Positions 50,272 to 58,789 of a stretch of 64,000 bases of DNA are shown here, piece after piece. The stretch is from assembly GCA_002840535.1 (NCBI GenBank), contig PHBH01000021.1, positions 23,499 through 87,498 of the forward strand. The letters are read 5' to 3'. Source of the stretch: Deltaproteobacteria bacterium HGW-Deltaproteobacteria-15 (lineage in GTDB: Bacteria > Desulfobacterota > DSM-4660 > Desulfatiglandales > HGW-15). A model generated the notes under the pieces. It searched no databases and was not told the origin of the DNA. It saw only the letters and a list, made by a program, of their open reading frames with translations. The position numbers and the translations under genes were made by a program. Within the stretch, counting starts at the first letter, position 1. Each line of letters opens with the position of its first letter.

Positions 50272-50961
50272 TCACATGACTACAAAGGGGAGGACGATCT
50301 TGCCGAAAGAGTTGCCGTCCGGTTCCACGAGGTCCATCGTGAGACTCACACGGTCCGCGTCCTCGATATCCTCAAAATAAATGAAGCCGGATATCTCTCC
50401 GCCGTCGGGTACCACCATTTCCGGCAGGGATTCGGAAGTCATTTCCTCGGTGGGCAAGGGAACCTGCCGCCAGTACTGGTACCGGGAGTAGTAAAACGGA
50501 TCATAGTAGAAGGGTTCAACAGTCCTGGGAACTCCGGGATAATACCCAAAGGGCCGGTACATGAAAAAATCGTGGTGGTAAAAAGAGGGTCCTGCATAGG
50601 GAACCGGTGCCGAAACCCTGACTTCTCCTTTAAAGTCTCCGGGAGCCTTTGCCGCATACCGCTGGCCCGAATCGGCGACCAAGGCGAAGTTTCGGTTACT
50701 CACCTGGATGGGTTTACCGTGTCGGTTCCTCACAATAACCCTGATGGGGAGCACTTCCTGGGTGATCTCGGGAATGCCTCGCCATGCGTCAGGATTGGCA
50801 ATCAGCTCGACACCTGCGAAGTTATCCACTACCTGGTCACTCCCCCTGCCGAGGACATCGGCGCCGGGGGCCGGCTCAAGCCGCGTCTCGGTTGCACAGG
50901 CTACCATGGAGAAGCAAAGAACCAGGATCGGCAATAAGTGCAGCCTTGTAAGCGTATTCAT
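50272..50961 (-). CDS. predicted lipoprotein with Tyr/Pro-rich region
   Basis: A 229-residue lipoprotein: LLPILVLCFSMVAC gives the lipobox and lipidated cysteine. The first mature half looks like a beta-sandwich (VLPIRVIVRNRHGKPIQVSNRNFALVADSGQRY, quoted in pieces). A central low-complexity stretch is rich in Tyr, Pro and Phe (YRPFGYYPGVPRTVEPFYYD), and the C-terminal part is again beta-like. No function is recognised. It may anchor to the outer membrane. Confidence 0.7.
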   Translation of the reverse strand: MNTLTRLHLLPILVLCFSMVACATETRLEPAPGADVLGRGSDQVVDNFAGVELIANPDAWRGIPEITQEVLPIRVIVRNRHGKPIQVSNRNFALVADSGQRYAAKAPGDFKGEVRVSAPVPYAGPSFYHHDFFMYRPFGYYPGVPRTVEPFYYDPFYYSRYQYWRQVPLPTEEMTSESLPEMVVPDGGEISGFIYFEDIEDADRVSLTMDLVEPDGNSFGKIVLPFVVM

Positions 50962-51527
50962 GTCTCTGTCCTTTCCAATGCGGTCCGATCGCGGTGCTGC
51001 TGGTTTTATTCGGACTATTCATCCCAATGTTAATTCGCCGGCGCTCTAAAACGAATGGAACCATTCCTGTATTTGCAGAAATCCGTGAATGTACTCCCCT
51101 TCTTCTGGCTGCGCTCAGCCACAGATCCGGAGAGGGCCTGCCTTTCGGGGACGTGCATAGTGGCAGGGCATCTTCCTTGGTGTAGGTAAAATCCTTCACC
51201 TATAAAATCAGTTATTCATAGTGCTTAACTATGGAACATTTCCTCATCCCTGTATGATTTATCCTGCACCATGTAAATTTCCCTCCTCCTTATTTGCTAA
51301 AAATCAATTAAATCAAAATACTTAAGTTAAATCATTTTGTAGGCACACTTCTTGTAAGGATCGTGCTGAAGCCATAACCCTAAGAATGGTTGTTTGACAT
51401 TGATTGGAATGAACTGCATGGATCTATGCATGTTTCCGACCTGGAGTAATTCCGCATCTAGGCGGCTGCTGCTTCTGCGGCAGAAATGTGCCCATGGGGC
51501 CGGGAGGAGCATGGACGGAGGTTTCAA
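50962..51527. other. gene-free region upstream of the decaheme cytochrome
   Basis: A 566-bp, partly AT-rich stretch with no convincing gene. A weak sigma-54-like element, GGCACACTTCTTGT (51342-51355; GG-N10-GT), lies about 170 bp before the cytochrome start. Its -12 dinucleotide is off consensus and the claim is tentative. Confidence 0.35.
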
Positions 51528-53360
51528 ATGACAGGTAGGCGTACCAAACCCTTTATGATCGTTTCCTTGCTGGTTGGAATTGCAGGCTTAATGGCCGCTG
51601 AAGCCGCCCCCCCCAGACTCACTATCACCAAGGCGGAGTGGAATGCGGACAAGGCGGAACTGAAAGTAGAGGGGAAGGCGGAAGAAATGACGGATGTCCA
51701 TCTCAAGGACACCACGGCCGCTAACTCCCTTGGCCTCGTTCGGTCCAATTCCAAAGGGGTGTGGAAATTCAAGTTGTCGGGCCTTTGGAGACCGCCCACC
51801 CGTGTAACGGCTGAGGCCGGCGACCTGAGCGTTGAAAAAAATGTCAAGGATTCATTCAAAAGCAAGCGGAAGCAACCGGGTAAGGGATCCTCCACTGGCG
51901 GAAAGTCTCATGCCGGCCTGTTTGCCTCTTTTGAGGGAACCAAAACTTGTCTTTCATGCCATGAGCAGGAAGCGCGGGCGATTCATGATTCCGTCCACTA
52001 TCAGTGGAAGGGAGACGCCCGGGATGTGATCGACAGTTCCACACCCGAGGCAGGAAAGTTGGGAGGCATCAATGACTTCTGCATCTATCCGGATATCAAC
52101 TGGCTGGCCAAATTGAAGAACGTGAATGGCGCTCTCGTGGATGGAGGTTGCGCCAAGTGCCATGCGGGTCTTGGTGAGAAACCAGATGAGGCAGCGAATC
52201 AGGCTCAGCTCGAGAATGTGGACTGCCTTCTTTGCCATTCCGAGTCATACCGGAGAACCATAGAGGTCGTGAACGGAAAACCCCGCTTCCTCCCCGACGA
52301 AAGCAAGATGACCGTGAGTATCGAGGAGGCTGCAACGGATATCTCCCTCCCCTCCACGGGCCGGTGTCTCAACTGCCACGCCAAATCAGGAGGAGGCGAC
52401 AATTACAAGAGAGGCGACATTGAAGAGGCTCATCGCAACGCCACCAGGGAATTCGACGTGCACCTTGCAACCGAAGAGAACGGGGGAGCGGGCCTGAACT
52501 GCCTGGACTGCCACGTTGCAAAAGATCACAAGATCGCCGGCCGGGGGACCGACCTGCGCCCCGTGGATCTCGATGAAAAGGTCACCTGCGTCAAGTGCCA
52601 CTCGGAAACGGTTCACCAGAACGAGAGCCTCGACAAGCACGTGGCCAGAGTCAATTGCACGGTGTGTCACATTCCCTTCTATGCCAAGGCCGCCCCAACC
52701 GACATGGAAAGGGACTGGAGCCGGCCGGGCGAATTGAATCGTGCTGCCGGGTTGTATGAGCCGCACATGGTCAAGTCGTCGCAGGTGAAACCCGTATATC
52801 GCTTTTTCAACGGCAAGTCCCATTTCTATGAGTTCGGCGAGAGTGCATCTCCCTCCGAAAGCGGATGGGTGACCATGTCTGCGCCGGATGGACGCATCCA
52901 GGATCCCGGGGCAAAGATCCATGCCTTCAAGCGCCACACCGCGATCCAGCCCATTGCCCGTGGGACCGGAAGACTCCTGCCTCTCAAAATGGGAGTGTTT
53001 TATACGACCGGCCAGGTCGCCCCGGCAGTGGAGGCAGGGTCCCTCGCCGTGGGCTGGCCCTACTCCGGGCATGATTTTGCCAAGACAGAACGCTACATGG
53101 GGCTGTTCCATGAGGTCTCTCCCAAAGAAGAGGCGCTCTCCTGCACGGATTGCCACAGCAAGGGAGGCCGGCTCGATTTTGCAGCCCTGGGCTACTCGCG
53201 CAACGTCACATACAAGGGCAAAGACCTGTGCGCGAGTTGTCATAAGGACAAGTCCGGCGCATGGTCGGACTCCGACCGTTTCATGAACGTTCATAAGAAG
53301 CATGTGGATGGTAAGAAAATCGATTGCAGCGCATGTCACGGCTTCTCAGCAGCGAGCTAG
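51528..53360 (+). CDS. periplasmic decaheme c-type cytochrome
   Basis: A 610-residue exported cytochrome. After an N-terminal signal (LLVGIAGLMAAEA) comes a beta-sandwich domain of about 95 residues (LTITKAEWNADKAELKVEGKA), then ten CXXCH haem sites: CLSCH, CAKCH, CLLCH, CLNCH, CLDCH, CVKCH, CTVCH, CTDCH, CASCH, CSACH. The middle (WVTMSAPDGRIQDPGAKIH...) is haem-free and may be a catalytic or docking region. It resembles octahaem/tetrathionate-reductase-type multihaem proteins in layout, but I do not assign a substrate. GGAGG lies upstream of ATG 51528. It stands alone, followed by a terminator at 53496. Confidence 0.88.
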   Translation: MTGRRTKPFMIVSLLVGIAGLMAAEAAPPRLTITKAEWNADKAELKVEGKAEEMTDVHLKDTTAANSLGLVRSNSKGVWKFKLSGLWRPPTRVTAEAGDLSVEKNVKDSFKSKRKQPGKGSSTGGKSHAGLFASFEGTKTCLSCHEQEARAIHDSVHYQWKGDARDVIDSSTPEAGKLGGINDFCIYPDINWLAKLKNVNGALVDGGCAKCHAGLGEKPDEAANQAQLENVDCLLCHSESYRRTIEVVNGKPRFLPDESKMTVSIEEAATDISLPSTGRCLNCHAKSGGGDNYKRGDIEEAHRNATREFDVHLATEENGGAGLNCLDCHVAKDHKIAGRGTDLRPVDLDEKVTCVKCHSETVHQNESLDKHVARVNCTVCHIPFYAKAAPTDMERDWSRPGELNRAAGLYEPHMVKSSQVKPVYRFFNGKSHFYEFGESASPSESGWVTMSAPDGRIQDPGAKIHAFKRHTAIQPIARGTGRLLPLKMGVFYTTGQVAPAVEAGSLAVGWPYSGHDFAKTERYMGLFHEVSPKEEALSCTDCHSKGGRLDFAALGYSRNVTYKGKDLCASCHKDKSGAWSDSDRFMNVHKKHVDGKKIDCSACHGFSAAS

Positions 53361-53434
53361 TGCAGTGCGTCCAACGCTTCTTTACATTCTACAGTGTCAG
53401 GAAGTATGTAAAATGACTTCTGTCGCAGTACACT
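53357..53434. repeat. large imperfect cruciform after the cytochrome gene
   Basis: GCTAGTGCAGTGCG at the 5' side and CGCAGTACACTAGC at the 3' side are inverted copies with two differences, enclosing a second pair (TTTACAT ... ATGTAAA). The 78-bp element resembles a miniature inverted-repeat or IS end. It begins at the cytochrome stop codon. Confidence 0.45.
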
Positions 53435-53495
53435 AGCGAGCGAACTGTTGACCGAAATTGGATCGGCCACAGAGAGACATGCAAGACAGTTCGGC

Positions 53496-53527
53496 ACTTC
53501 GCCCGGGCCATGCCGCCCGGGCGAAGT
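53496..53527. terminator. perfect 13-bp hairpin downstream of the cytochrome
   Basis: ACTTCGCCCGGGC pairs with GCCCGGGCGAAGT around a 6-nt loop, followed by CTTTACAGG. A very stable hairpin, probably a terminator for the cytochrome or an RNA-stabilising end; the T-run is short. The surrounding 53361-53679 stretch shows nothing else. Confidence 0.55.
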
Positions 53528-53679
53528 CTTTACAGGAGGCTGGATCCTGCCGCCGGCAAAGCCTGCTTGACCTCTTTCTTTCTGTATGTACCTGTGCTAC
53601 TTGAGTAATCTCATGTTGACATTTGATCTGATTTTTCTTCTTATGGAAACAGAGGTACCGGATCGACAGAGGAGGGAGC

Positions 53680-54096
53680 ATGGCATTCAGAAGCTCGGGA
53701 TCAAAGAAACAGCGTGGAACGAAGATCGACACGGAGCAAATGGATCGAATTGTGGCCCAGGCGCGCCGGAATGAAGAAGAGAGACTGAAAGGGTACAGAG
53801 AGCAGTCGCTCAGAATTCACCCGTGGATATGCGCGCGTTGCGGCCGGGAATTCACGGCAAAGAATCTCCACCTGTTGACCGTGCATCACAAGGATCACAA
53901 CCACAACAACAATCCTCCTGACGGCAGCAACTGGGAGAATCTGTGCATCTATTGCCATGATAATGAGCACAGCAGAATTCTCGACTATGAATCAGGGGGA
54001 GGGGCGGAGGTCGGGGATGAGGAGCAAAAGCCCATCAGCCACAAACCGTTCGCCGGGTTAGCCGACTTGCTGAAGGGGCAGAAGCAGGACAGCTGA
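53680..54096 (+). CDS. HNH endonuclease of the YajD type
   Basis: A 138-residue protein with an HNH core: ICARCGREFTAKNLHLLTVHHKDHNHNNNPPDGSNWENLCIYCHDNEHS (quoted in pieces: CARCGREF, TVHHKDHNHNNN, NLCIYCHDNEH). Two CxxC pairs bind zinc and the HH/N/H residues form the active site. AGGAGGGAGC precedes ATG 53680. The C-terminal tail is charged. The family is common and often not mobile; the role here is unknown. Confidence 0.85.
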   Translation: MAFRSSGSKKQRGTKIDTEQMDRIVAQARRNEEERLKGYREQSLRIHPWICARCGREFTAKNLHLLTVHHKDHNHNNNPPDGSNWENLCIYCHDNEHSRILDYESGGGAEVGDEEQKPISHKPFAGLADLLKGQKQDS

Positions 54097-54188
54097 AATA
54101 TCCGTGTGTGAGCCACGAAGGCCACGAAGATCGAGAAGGAAGGATCCGGTTGTAGATCTGTGGGGCATGTGCTGGCCCCGTTGTCTCT

Positions 54189-54977
54189 TCAGCTTTTCTT
54201 CCTTCGAAGGTACACGAAAAGAAGAAGACCGAAAAGAACCGTGACAATGGAGAGCAACTGCCCCATGGAAAAGATGGACATCAGAATGCCAAGCTGCGGG
54301 TCGGGCTCGCGAAAGAACTCGACAAAGAAACGGAAAGACCCATAGCCCAAAAGAAAAACGCAGATGAGAGCGCCTGGAAACATGGGGCGGTCTTTAAGAT
54401 TCCAGAGGATCAGAAACAGTACGATACCCTCCAGTCCCGCTTCATAGAGCTGGGAAGGATGCCTCGGCATCGGTCCTGCGCCCGGAAATATCATGGCCCA
54501 GGGAACGTCCGTGATCCTGCCATAAAGTTCCCCGTTGATGAAGTTGCCGACTCTTCCGAGAAAAAGACCGACCGGCGCAGCCACAATGACCAGATCGGCC
54601 ACTTCCCAGAAAGGGAGTTTTCTGGAGCGGCAGAAGAAGATCCCGGCAAGAACGCATCCCGCCAGCCCACCGTGAAATGACATGCCTCCATGCCACACAG
54701 CAATGATCTCGAGAGGGTTGCGGAGAAAATCCGTAAAGTTCGGGTATTGATAAAAGATTACATACCCGAGCCTAGCTCCCACCAGCAGCCCGATGAAAGA
54801 ATAAAACAGGAATTCCTGAAGGCGCTCCCCGTGAAAACCCAGGTGTGACGCTCTCTTCTGTCTGGAAATGATGAAATAGGAGAGCACAAAGCTGAGGGCA
54901 TACATGAGCCCGTACCAGCGGATCTGGATCGGTCCGATCCTGAAAAGGACAGGATCTATTTCAGGGTATGGCAGCAA
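54189..54977 (-). CDS. lgt: prolipoprotein diacylglyceryl transferase
   Basis: A 262-residue inner-membrane enzyme adding diacylglycerol to the lipobox cysteine of prolipoproteins, the first lipoprotein maturation step. It has about seven helices and the Lgt signature GRVGNFINGELYGR, with IQIRWYGLMYALSF near the N-terminus and MSFHGGLAGC in the second half. Length is normal. It serves the several lipoproteins encoded nearby (42502, 50272, 58790). Confidence 0.95.
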   Translation of the reverse strand: MLPYPEIDPVLFRIGPIQIRWYGLMYALSFVLSYFIISRQKRASHLGFHGERLQEFLFYSFIGLLVGARLGYVIFYQYPNFTDFLRNPLEIIAVWHGGMSFHGGLAGCVLAGIFFCRSRKLPFWEVADLVIVAAPVGLFLGRVGNFINGELYGRITDVPWAMIFPGAGPMPRHPSQLYEAGLEGIVLFLILWNLKDRPMFPGALICVFLLGYGSFRFFVEFFREPDPQLGILMSIFSMGQLLSIVTVLFGLLLFVYLRRKKS

Positions 54978-55152
54978 TGGTTTTCGCCCGGAAGTAGATT
55001 GGACCCGGGCTTCACAAAGCCCCTCTCCGAAGTCCGGATCATGACTGCACTATGATATTATTGCGGCAAATAGTCAATATGTCTGATGTACTTGCGTTTT
55101 TCTCCAGGGTTCCTATATTTTTGTAGTCAATTCCAATGAGAGGACGTAGACC

Positions 55153-56220
55153 ATGAAAAAAAAGATCGAGGCCGGAAACCTGCGGAGGGCCACGTTCGCC
55201 GCAGGGTGTTTCTGGTGCGTTGAAGCGGACTTCGAAAAAATTCCCGGTGTTGTTGAAGTGATTTCGGGCTACACAGGAGGGCACAGGGAAAATCCCTCCT
55301 ACGATGAGGTCTCAGCCGGAAAAACGGGCCATGTGGAGGCGGTGCAGGTGCTCTATGATCCTGAAAAGGTCTCCTATGGGGAACTCCTCGATGTCTTCTG
55401 GAGACACGTGGACCCGACGGATCCGGCAGGGCAGTTCGTGGACAGGGGAAGTCAGTACAGGAGCGCGATCTTCTATCATGATGAAGAACAACGGAGGCTC
55501 GCAGAAGAATCCAAGACGCTGTTGGAGAAATCGGGCCGGTTTGATAAACCCATAGCCACTGACATCGCTCCGTTGAACAAGTTCTACCCTGCAGAGGAAT
55601 ACCATCAGGACTATTACAAAACGCATGAGCTCCGGTACAGATTTTACAGACAGAACTCGGGTCGCGATCAGTTTCTGAAGAAGGCGTGGGGAGTCGGGAA
55701 AGAGAGGATGAAAGGAAACCATAAAGAAAAAAACTACAGAAGACTCAATGATGAGGAAGTGAAGAAGGGGCTCACGCCGCTTCAGTACAAGGTGACACAG
55801 GAAGAGGGAACCGAGCCTGCTTTCCACAATGAGTACTGGGACAACAAACAGGAAGGGATCTATGTGGACATCGTGTCCGGCGAACCGCTGTTCAGCTCGA
55901 GGGACAAGTACGATTCCGGAACGGGATGGCCGAGTTTTACCAGACCTTTGGAGGAGGAGAACATCGTGGAAAGGGAGGACAGGGCGTTGTTTGCGGTTCG
56001 AACGGAAGTCAGAAGCAGGAAAGGAGACTCGCACCTTGGACACGTTTTCCCGGACGGCCCTCCTCCAACGGGTTTGAGGTATTGCATGAACTCCGCAGCG
56101 CTTCGCTTCATTCCCAAGGAAAACCTGGAGAAAGAAGGCTATGGGGAGTACGCGAGTCTCTTTTCCGGGCCCGTGTCCATAAGCAAGGAGACAACGGATG
56201 AATCCCGAGCTTCCCGATAG
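55153..56220 (+). CDS. msrAB: fused methionine sulfoxide reductase MsrA-MsrB
   Basis: A 355-residue fusion repairing both S- and R-methionine sulfoxide. MsrA domain: the catalytic [10 protein letters not shown] (residues about 18-27), EVIKGYTGG equivalent VISGYTGG, and [16 protein letters not shown] region. A linker of about 30 residues leads to the MsrB domain: [24 protein letters not shown] and [13 protein letters not shown] with the catalytic cysteine. The MsrB zinc CxxC pairs are not seen. No signal peptide. The downstream zinc-ribbon gene overlaps its 3' end by 23 bp. Confidence 0.95.
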   Translation: MKKKIEAGNLRRATFAAGCFWCVEADFEKIPGVVEVISGYTGGHRENPSYDEVSAGKTGHVEAVQVLYDPEKVSYGELLDVFWRHVDPTDPAGQFVDRGSQYRSAIFYHDEEQRRLAEESKTLLEKSGRFDKPIATDIAPLNKFYPAEEYHQDYYKTHELRYRFYRQNSGRDQFLKKAWGVGKERMKGNHKEKNYRRLNDEEVKKGLTPLQYKVTQEEGTEPAFHNEYWDNKQEGIYVDIVSGEPLFSSRDKYDSGTGWPSFTRPLEEENIVEREDRALFAVRTEVRSRKGDSHLGHVFPDGPPPTGLRYCMNSAALRFIPKENLEKEGYGEYASLFSGPVSISKETTDESRASR

Positions 56221-56383
56221 GGACGATGATCAAGTGGAAGCGCTTTGCCCGGAATGCGGCAGGGCTTTCAAAATATATGTGGACCGGATTCTTGGCCAGG
56301 AGGGTGCAAGCGCTTTGAAGGAAAAGGTCGATTGCCCCGTATGCGGGTGCGGTCAGTGCTCGATCATCAAACCGGGGACTTAG
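56198..56383 (+). CDS. small zinc-ribbon protein overlapping msrAB
   Basis: A 61-residue protein: [16 protein letters not shown] ... [14 protein letters not shown] provides two CxxC pairs plus an extra cysteine. AAGGAGACAACGG precedes ATG 56198, which lies inside msrAB in another frame, implying translational coupling. Function unknown; it could assist the redox-linked neighbour. Confidence 0.65.
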   Translation: MNPELPDRDDDQVEALCPECGRAFKIYVDRILGQEGASALKEKVDCPVCGCGQCSIIKPGT

Positions 56384-56403
56384 TTCTCACAGTCCATCCT
56401 GTG

Positions 56404-57189
56404 TTAAATGATTCGCTTTGGTGTTTTCCGATACCGCCCCTCCCCGAGAGGGGCGGTATCATCCATGAAAACAATGCTTCCGCCGCCGCTGGTTACAAAC
56501 CCGTACAATTTTCTGCCGTTCAAAGTCATCGAGAAGACATCGCCTGATGTTGCCGGGATCAATTCTTTCCTGACCGAGGCCAATCTGCTTCCGAGGGGGA
56601 CTCCTAACAGCTCGGTCAGAAGTGAGGTTTCCATGGATTCCAGTTTCATATTGATGCTGGTCGGCAGGGTTGCCGCCGCAACAGGATCGGAATACCAGTT
56701 GTCCACCTGGAAAGAATTAAGCCCCATTGAATCATAATTGTAAGCCAATGCCAGGTAGGGTCTCAGGGGATGAGAAGCATCCGGATGATAAAAGTATAAG
56801 GCATTCTGCTTCTTGAACCCGCTTTGTTGCAGAAATTGAAGCAAAGCTTCTTCAGTTGCACCGACCTGGTTCTTGTTAGCCCCCCCTTTTGGATCATTGC
56901 CTTCCATGGCAGCCGTGGAGGGCTGGAGCGATCCGGGTTCCGCCGCTGCTGATACCAGTCCCTTTACAATCGGATGTCCTTCCTGTTCCGCCTGCTTCAT
57001 TGCGCGTGGGCCGGTCGCAGAAGCGGCTACTGCAAGAAAGAGGAACAGTCCGCCAAAAACGGTCAGTACCCGTAATCGACTCTTCTGCGCAGTCCATGTC
57101 AAAACCAGTGCTGGTCTGATCAGTCCGGCTATAATCAGGAAGAGTGTGCTGAGGGATAGAGCAGTCAAAATGTTATTAATTATTGGCAT
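56404..57189 (-). CDS. membrane-anchored protein of unknown function
   Basis: A 261-residue protein with two hydrophobic helices at the N-terminus (IINNILTALSLSTLFLIIAGL and VLTVFGGLFLFLAVAASAT, each quoted in part), a charged linker and a soluble domain (residues about 115-261: LLQFLQQSGFKKQNALYFYHPDASHPLRPYLAL and a DDTAPLGEGRYRKTP end). GTGAGGAAGGT precedes ATG 57189. The last coding part contains a 13-bp perfect hairpin (56430-56460). No family is recognised. Confidence 0.65.
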   Translation of the reverse strand: MPIINNILTALSLSTLFLIIAGLIRPALVLTWTAQKSRLRVLTVFGGLFLFLAVAASATGPRAMKQAEQEGHPIVKGLVSAAAEPGSLQPSTAAMEGNDPKGGANKNQVGATEEALLQFLQQSGFKKQNALYFYHPDASHPLRPYLALAYNYDSMGLNSFQVDNWYSDPVAAATLPTSINMKLESMETSLLTELLGVPLGSRLASVRKELIPATSGDVFSMTLNGRKLYGFVTSGGGSIVFMDDTAPLGEGRYRKTPKRII

Positions 57190-57428
57190 ACCTTCCTCAC
57201 TTTCCTCTCTTGTGTCATCTCTCATGTTGCACATGAGTGAATAGGAACAGTTGAGTTTTTCATCGGCAAAAACACGGGATGCCTTGAGCCGAAACAGCTG
57301 ATTGCTGCCTGTGAATGCTGTCTGATGCATGAATGGGTGGATGATTCCGAGAGTGGCGAGTTTGGGACACGGCACCATGGTATTATTTGGCGAACCGGAA
57401 AAGTAAAATCGAAGGAGCAGGGGGAAGA

Positions 57429-57920
57429 CTATGGTGTCGGCACCAGCACCAGGTCAAAGGTCCCTTGCTTGCTGCCGTCTTCCGGATAATGCTGCGTGAC
57501 GAACGTCTTGAATCCTTCCGCGGAAACGCGGATGTGGATGTGAGGAGGCCTGTTCGTGTATTTGGGAGGGACATTGCTCGCGAATCGGTATTCGCCGGTT
57601 TGTCCTGAAAAAATTGTCGCCCGGTGATCGCCATCGTATTTGCCATCCGGACCGGCCAGCCATAATTCAATGCGCGCCCCGGAAATAGAGGAGCAGTCTG
57701 CAGCCGACTTGACTTCGCCCGTCAGCACATATCCCTCGCCGACCGAAGCTCGCATCGGCGCATTCGGTTCATAAAACGGACCCAGGCCGTCCGGAGGGGT
57801 GGGCTTGCACGCAGAGCGTCCTTCTGCCGCCGGCATGTACTGCGATTTTTCTGCCGAAGATTCCCCCGAGATCAAGCCTGTGCCCAGAAACACCCCAACC
57901 AGACAATGGATCAACTTCAT
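57429..57920 (-). CDS. secreted intradiol ring-cleavage dioxygenase-fold protein
   Basis: A 163-residue exported protein of the intradiol dioxygenase superfamily: signal peptide MKLIHCLVGVFLGTGLISG, then PPDGLGPFYEPNAPMRASVG (the conserved GPFY entry), ISGARIELWLAGPDGKYDGDHRATIF, GEYRFASNVPPKY and RPPHIHIRVSAEGF with the HxH iron ligands. Length is that of the short secreted clade rather than catechol or protocatechuate dioxygenases. CCAGGGAAA precedes ATG 57920. The substrate is unknown; the fold and the HIH motif are clear. Confidence 0.82.
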   Translation of the reverse strand: MKLIHCLVGVFLGTGLISGESSAEKSQYMPAAEGRSACKPTPPDGLGPFYEPNAPMRASVGEGYVLTGEVKSAADCSSISGARIELWLAGPDGKYDGDHRATIFSGQTGEYRFASNVPPKYTNRPPHIHIRVSAEGFKTFVTQHYPEDGSKQGTFDLVLVPTP

Positions 57921-58199
57921 TTTCCCTGGAATCCTCCCTTCATCCTTTGTCAAAGCGGTCTTTGCAGGCTGCGCGTGAACTAACCAGAACGGTAATCATC
58001 AAACTCTCTTGGGCAAGTCGATCATCTCCCCGTCCCAGCATCCCTTCCAGCCTTCAGTTTCGGGGAAATGCGGGGATTTCCTTACGTCAATATAAAATGT
58101 AGACCCTATTGACTGGAAAGCTCAGGCTGGAATATCGTTGGCCGCGTCAGCATGATTTTCCGACCGTGCCGAGTTCATCATCATCAATCATTTTGAATC

Positions 58200-58213
58200 G
58201 TGATTGGGGTCAC
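58200..58213. promoter_or_regulatory. CRP/FNR-type palindrome upstream of nrfH
   Basis: GTGATTGGGGTCAC is an exact GTGA-N6-TCAC dyad, the core of the CRP-superfamily site, 66 bp before the nrfH ATG in the 359-bp gap 57921-58279. It would suit an anaerobic or nitrite-responsive regulator. No other gene is seen in this gap. Confidence 0.5.
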
Positions 58214-58279
58214 CTACCCCATGCACCCGCGCATTTGCGCAGGCACCGGCAGGATCTTTTCCGGCGAGGTTGCTAAGAG

Positions 58280-58741
58280 ATGAGGCTTCTCAAGAGGATC
58301 AATCGAAAAGTCCTGGTGTTCCTGATCATCCTGGCCGGCGCCGGCATACTTTTCGCGGCCTTCGCCATGCCGCAGCTCATGGCCTGGTCGGAAACGCCCC
58401 TTTTCTGCTCATCCTGCCATGTCATGGAATCCCAATACGAAGCATGGTTCCACGTCGGGGCCCATCGCACCATTCGTTGCATCGACTGTCATCTCCCGCA
58501 TCAAAATTTGGCTGTTCACTATGTTTGGAAATCCATCGACGGCATGAAAGATGTCGTCGTGTTCTATTCCGGTCAGGTGCCGCAGACGATCGAGATCACC
58601 GAGCGCGCGCAGGGGGTCGTGCGCACCAACTGCATCCGCTGCCATTCCGAGCGCGTAGCCATGATCGATCAGGATCGCAACTGCTGGGAATGCCATCGGT
58701 TTCTGCAGCACAAGCTGGCCGGCGTTCGACTGACAAACTGA
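58280..58741 (+). CDS. nrfH: cytochrome c nitrite reductase small subunit
   Basis: A 153-residue NapC/NirT-family membrane quinol dehydrogenase that delivers electrons from menaquinol to NrfA. An N-terminal helix (VLVFLIILAGAGILFAAFA) anchors it; the four c-type haem motifs are CSSCHVM (whose Met in the CSSCHVM turn can be the haem-1 ligand, as in NrfH), CIDCH, CIRCH and CWECH. It lies 48 bp upstream of nrfA in one operon, behind a GTGA-N6-TCAC site. Confidence 0.93.
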   Translation: MRLLKRINRKVLVFLIILAGAGILFAAFAMPQLMAWSETPLFCSSCHVMESQYEAWFHVGAHRTIRCIDCHLPHQNLAVHYVWKSIDGMKDVVVFYSGQVPQTIEITERAQGVVRTNCIRCHSERVAMIDQDRNCWECHRFLQHKLAGVRLTN

Positions 58742-58789
58742 AATCCTAGGATCGAATCTCATTCGAATCCACACTCAGGAGGGGGATAG

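Noticed and set aside
51342..51355. Sigma-54 promoter before the decaheme cytochrome
   Set aside because: GG-N10-GT departs from the -12 consensus, and no enhancer dyad was found upstream; kept only as a weak note.
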